64,000 nt of DNA from Omphiscola glabra (Eukaryota; Mollusca; Gastropoda; Lymnaeidae). The notes under the pieces are model-generated. The model had not been told where the DNA came from, made no database searches, and worked only from the letters and a program-made list of their open reading frames with translations. Shown piece after piece: positions 59,291 through 64,000 of the stretch; the first letter of the stretch is position 1, and every line of letters starts with the position of its first letter. The stretch is taken from NCBI GenBank assembly GCA_964017045.1, contig OZ024794.1, positions 20,091,617-20,155,616 of the forward strand. Direction: 5' to 3'. Made by a program: the position numbers and the translations under genes.

Positions 59291-61347
59291 TGCACCATAG
59301 CTAGGGATCTAATTATTAATGAAAAACGTAGAATTCATTTGTCTTGCAATTCCATAAAGTTCAGAAGAATCGCAAATTTGCAGGATAAAAGATTGGCAGA
59401 CAGGTGGCTAAAATGTGATGAACACTGAGTATGTGTGAGAGAGAGGGAGAGAGAGAGAAAGAGAGAAAGAGAGACAGAGGGAGATGGTGGCATGCAAAGA
59501 GAGATAGAGCTTGAGAAATAGACAGAGGCAAACTGAGAGTTTTTGTGATAAAGAGAGAGGGAGATAAAGCAGTATTCCATAAAAAGGGAGGAGTTAGATC
59601 GAGAGATTAATAGATATTGCGTCTTTCAGGCAATCGCACAAAGTGGTCATCAAGTTGATTCTATCATTATTTCCCAAAGGTTAAAACGTATGCACTTGGT
59701 CTAATTGGCCAGTAAATCATCCTAAAACTATAATGATTTTATAGCTGAAATGACGAAAGAAAACATATTCAAATACATTTGCAAACATGCGAACAGCTAA
59801 ACAAAGGATTTTCAATAACGTTTTGTTAAAACACGGGTTGCATAGCGCTCATGTGATGTAGATGGAATGGGAGAGAGGGAGAGAGTGTGTGTGTCAGAGA
59901 GGTAGACAAAGAGAGACAGTGAGATAATCTGAGGAGGAGAGAAAGAGTGGGGATAACGGCTATAGCCCATATTGCGCGAACTAGGAAACAGGCAGAAGAC
60001 ATCTCGCCAGACATCTCGCCAATACACATTAGACGTGAAAAGTGTACATCCCGGAAGTGACGTCGGCGGGGTTAGCCAGATGCTAAGGAGTTCTGTTGAC
60101 TGAGCAGTGCAAGATGGGCACTTTGATATTTATACAATTCAAACTGTTACCCTCTTTTTTTTAATAATTTTGTTTCATCGTTTTGTGTGCGCATTTAAAG
60201 TTTCGAGGAAAAGTCAATTTTGTTTAAATTGCTGTTTACTGAACTAATTTTTTTTTACATCGGGGCAATGTTAGTCTATTTCAATATTAACAAAATAATA
60301 GGCACTAATAAATATTTGGTCTCCAAGGCAAATTCATGTTTCCTGTACGAACTGCAACCATAGATAGATTTGTATTTAGTTTAAAAGAAAAGGCCATACG
60401 GTAAATATAATTTACATTTAAATGGCAATTAACACGAGCAGACAGAAAGATAAAAGAATTACAATTATATACGAGATTTGAGGTGAAAATAGATAAGCAT
60501 TCTGCCTATCACAAGGATAGAGAGACGAGAGCGAAGTGTATGAGACAGAAGTGAAGAAACAAGGCAATAGACATTGTAAGAGGAGCTTACAGGTAGGAAA
60601 TAGAAGTCTGCAAGTGATCGCTGGATAGTGGCTGTGTCCACGCTTATCTACCTGGCTTCTGATTAGTTCATTTTAAACTAGAATATGGAATCAAGAGAAA
60701 AAAAATAATAACATGGACATGAGGAAGTTAAATAATGTAGAGGGAAAAAAAATCAAAAACGAAAGAGAAGAAAAGAATTGAAAAGAAGAAAAAAAAACTT
60801 TGTTTACGTCCTTACAAAACTTCACTTACCCACCTACAGTTGCAAATCATTCTCAATCATTTTAAGGGAGGAACGCGTTCAGAAAATTAGTTGACTTTTT
60901 TTATATAAGACCAGACTGGGATACACATATTGAATTACTTTTGATGCTTTGCTTCAAGACATGCTCAAGTCTGTACTATGGATAGGCGTGCAGCTTTTAA
61001 AAAAAAAAGTGTATCGTTTCAACAGCTGTTTAAATATACGACCCATTACAAAAATTATATCCAGATTGTTTTATCACAAATAGAAAGAGGGGGATTGCTT
61101 ATCAATTTTATAATTTTTTTAAAATGTTCTCACCTGAAATATTTGAGGTGTAAATTCTATTTCACGTGTGCAATGCATGACGCTATAAAATAGCTTACCA
61201 TTCCTGGCCACCCCGGCAGGAACCTGCTGACAGAGACGTACACAGATGTACAGTGTTACATTGTAGTTGAGGGGAATGTTGGTCATGTAACGTGTACCTT
61301 TAAGAGAGTGTGTTAAATTACTTTTCTCTTAAAATTACGCCTTCTAT
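59291..61347. other. Unassigned sequence with GAGA microsatellites
   Basis: GAGA-rich tracts at 59437-59510 and 59868-59945 produce low-complexity ORFs on the - strand. Otherwise AT-rich with no exon recognised. Confidence 0.4.
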
Positions 61348-61597
61348 GATGATATTTTCATGCTAAGTTTCATTTGAATCATGGGGTGGTTTTAACTGAT
61401 AATATTTTCATGCTAAGTTTCATTTGTATCATGGGGTGGTTTTAACTGATGATATTTTCATGCTAAGTTTCATTTGTATTATGGGGTGGTTTTAACTGAT
61501 GATATTTTCATGCTAAGTTTCATTTGTATCATGGGGTGGTTTTAACTGATGATATTTTCATGCTAAGTTTCATTTGTATCATGGGGTGGTTTTAGTT
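61348..61597. repeat. Minisatellite, 50-bp unit, 5 copies
   Basis: Unit contains GATGATATTTTCATGCTAAG and CATGGGGTGGTTTTAACT; nearly identical copies. Confidence 0.96.
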
Positions 61598-61857
61598 GGC
61601 TTCTTTAAATCAAAATACTCTATCCTGACCTCAAACCCCCAACATTTATTTCATCTTTTTAACATTCGTTTTTTTTTTTTGTCACATTGGTCTATTCCTG
61701 GTTAAAATGAGTTTACTCCCTTCAACAACCGATTTTTGTTTACGTAGATCCCGTGCGTGTAAACTGTTTGGACTGCGTGGGAGTGTTATGACGTCATTGA
61801 ATCGTACCCAGTTTACATCTCGATGTGTGTTCCTTCATCTAGGTCATGTGATGTTTA

Positions 61858-62775
61858 TCACTACAACTAGGGATTATGATGTGTGTAACTACAACTAGGT
61901 CATGTGATGTGTGTTACTATAACTGTGTCTTGTGATGTGTGTCACTACAACTATGTCTTGTGATGTGTGTCCCTACAACTATGTCTTGTGATGTGTGTCC
62001 CTACAACTATGTCTTGTGATGTGTGTCCCTACAACTATGTCTTGTGATGTGTGTCACTGCAACTATGTCTTGTGATGTGTGTCCCTACAACTATGTCTTG
62101 TGATGTGTGTCCCTGCAACTATGTCTTGTGATGTGTGTCCCTACAACTATGTCTTGAATTGTGTGTCACTACAACTATGTCTTGTGATGTGTGTCACTAC
62201 AACTATGTCTTGTGATGTGTGTCCCTACAACTATGTCTTGTGATGTGTGTCACTACAACTGTGTCTTGTGATTTGTGTCACTACAACTATGTCTTGAATT
62301 GTGTGTCACTACAACTATGTCTTGTGATGTGTGTCACTACAACTGTGTCTTGTGATGTGTGTCACTACAACTATGTCTTGTGATGTGTGTCACTACAACT
62401 ATGTCTTGTGATGTGTGTCACTACAACTGTGTCTTGTCATGTGTGTCACTACAACTATGTCTTGTGATGTGTGTCACTACAACTATGTCTTGTGATGTGT
62501 GTCACTACAACTGTGTCTTGTCATGTGTGTCACTACAACTATGTCTTGTGATGTGTGTGACTACAACTATGTCTTGTGAAGTGTGTCACTACAGCTAGAT
62601 CTTGTGATGCGTGTCCCTACAACTATGTCTTGTGATGTGTGTCACTACAACTATGTCTTGTGATGTGTGTCACTACAACTATGTCTTGTGATGTGTGTCA
62701 CTACAACTATGTCTTGTGATGTGTGTCACTACAACTGTGTCGTGTGATGTGTGTCACTACAACTATGTCTTGCGA
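61858..62775. repeat. Minisatellite, 28-bp unit, about 32 copies
   Basis: Unit contains CTACAACTATGTCTTGTGAT and GTGTGTCA. Confidence 0.97.
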
Positions 62776-63599
62776 ATGAAATAAAAGAACACACAATTGA
62801 ATTAAGCTTACCCGCCTATTCTCGGAGGCAGGTACACAATGCCAAAGGCGGTGTCCTGTTTCACTAAGCTCGGGGTACCATCCAATCAACACTCAAATAC
62901 CCCGGACTCTAGGGTATATTCTCGTGGTATAACAAGGGTATTAAATAATGAAACAAATAATAATTTATATTCATTGCACAATATTTTTGCATATGCATTA
63001 GAGTATACTCAAGGGCATTACGTATATTTAGGGGGAGGGGGGCAATCTTCGGTTTTGTGCACCTACTTTCAAAGTTAATATAGTTGTATTTAGTTTCCAA
63101 ATCACAACTCAAAACCAGTTGAATATCCGAGATCCCTTTGGAGTCGCAGACCCATACGACGGCTCTTCTTATACTGACGATCTATTGTCAATCTAAGTCC
63201 GACAACTGAGTTAATTATACACATCTGCAACCTAATTACTTCTTTCTGTCCGAATGTTGACACTTAACGATAAGTGGACGGATTTTCAAAGAAATCTCTT
63301 CATACTTCAAAGAGAGCCCGCTACATGTCAATTGTAAAATAGATCCTTACTACAACAATCTTTCCTTTCGTGACGGTGGGCGCGGATCAAGCAATCGATA
63401 AACCAAGTGACTGATGAGCTCATAGGTTTTTGTTTTGTCTGAAGTAAGATGCGATATGTGGCTGTGTTTATTGGACATTTTTCGAGAATGTAATTTTAAG
63501 ATCATAGTAAATAAGGGGAATGTGCGACTTTTAATCACAAGAGGAGATTAGATGCATGTTAGTGTAAAGCGCAAAGATTCGGAAAAAATAAATTTAAAT
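62776..63599. other. Unassigned sequence
   Basis: No exon, array or element recognised. Confidence 0.4.
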
Positions 63600-64000
63600 T
63601 AGACAGCCCTTAAAACGTTTTTCGTATAAATCCTTTATAAAATGTAATATCTAGCAAAATTGGGCTGAAAATTTAATAAAACAGGCATACAAGTAATACA
63701 TTTTACAAGAATCCCAATTAGTCCACCACCCCCCCCCCCCCCAAGGGCTCGCAACCACACATTTTTTCCAAGCTCCTGAATTATAATAATATTTTAATTA
63801 GCCACCAGCTTTTACACCGCACATTAATTTCACCAACTATTTCAGAAAAAAAAAACAAAAGAAAATATTACGCACCCAAGAAACTTACGCTATTTTATTT
63901 TTTAAAGAATCTCATTTAGTGCAGTTGTCGGGAATTTTATTTCATGAAATCAGTTTCATCATAAATATTCAATCTTCCCTTTCAAAAAAAGGAAAAAACT
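63600..64000 (+). repeat. Interspersed repeat R1, copy cut by the window end
   Basis: It shares ATCCTTTATAAAATGTAATA, a C tract (63727-63742), GGCTCGCAACCACACATTTT and GGGAATTTTATTTCATGAAA with copy 1 at 4985. Similarity continues to the last base, so the element extends beyond the window. Confidence 0.75.

Overview
The window is eukaryotic, intron-rich and AT-rich nuclear DNA, most likely from a gastropod mollusc, plausibly a freshwater pulmonate. Evidence: short exons bounded by consensus GT/AG sites, polyadenylation signals, several truncated non-LTR retrotransposons, tRNA-derived SINEs, hAT-type MITEs and dozens of minisatellites. The element at 48206-48401 matches, from memory, the SPIN family of hAT transposons, which has been reported in the pond snail Lymnaea stagnalis; this supports but does not prove a snail source. 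No bacterial operon, rRNA or convincing tRNA gene is present. Nearly all long ORFs are artefacts of tandem repeats whose unit length is a multiple of three.

About 1.4-33.4 kb: a tandem cluster of small secreted sushi (CCP)/EGF genes on the + strand. I assembled the exons from splice sites, phases and paralogue comparison. Gene B (7851-20224) is intact: signal peptide, 41-nt linker exon, sushi 1 split over two exons, EGF 1, sushi 2 in one exon, EGF 2 and stop, 240 residues in all. Its sushi domains have six cysteines, the arrangement known from selectin sushi repeats. Gene A (exons 1442-1563, 4557-4676, 5909-6024; 5' end outside the window) looks like a recombinant of a B-like front and a D-like back. 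D (21613-22696) is a sushi plus terminal EGF, either the alternative 3' end of B or a gene fragment. Gene C (24798-33421) repeats B's first four exons with identical lengths (59, 41, 73, 122 nt), but its fourth exon has lost its splice acceptor and carries a stop, so C is probably a pseudogene. The A and B loci share a segmental duplication in which different minisatellites have expanded in each copy.

About 33.4-64 kb: mostly gene-poor repeat territory with fragments of at least four non-LTR retrotransposon families, a Helitron helicase relic, SPIN, a foldback element, a family of roughly 350-bp interspersed repeats (called R1 here) and many minisatellites. One candidate terminal exon of an unrecognised cysteine-containing protein lies on the - strand at 41097-41403.

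By my count about 30 tandem arrays (units 11-50 bp) cover roughly 14 kb, over a fifth of the window. Several arose inside transposons, including two separate arrays inside one LINE reading frame. Array limits and interspersed-repeat limits are read by eye and approximate to about 10-30 bp; splice sites are exact where stated but not confirmed by RNA.
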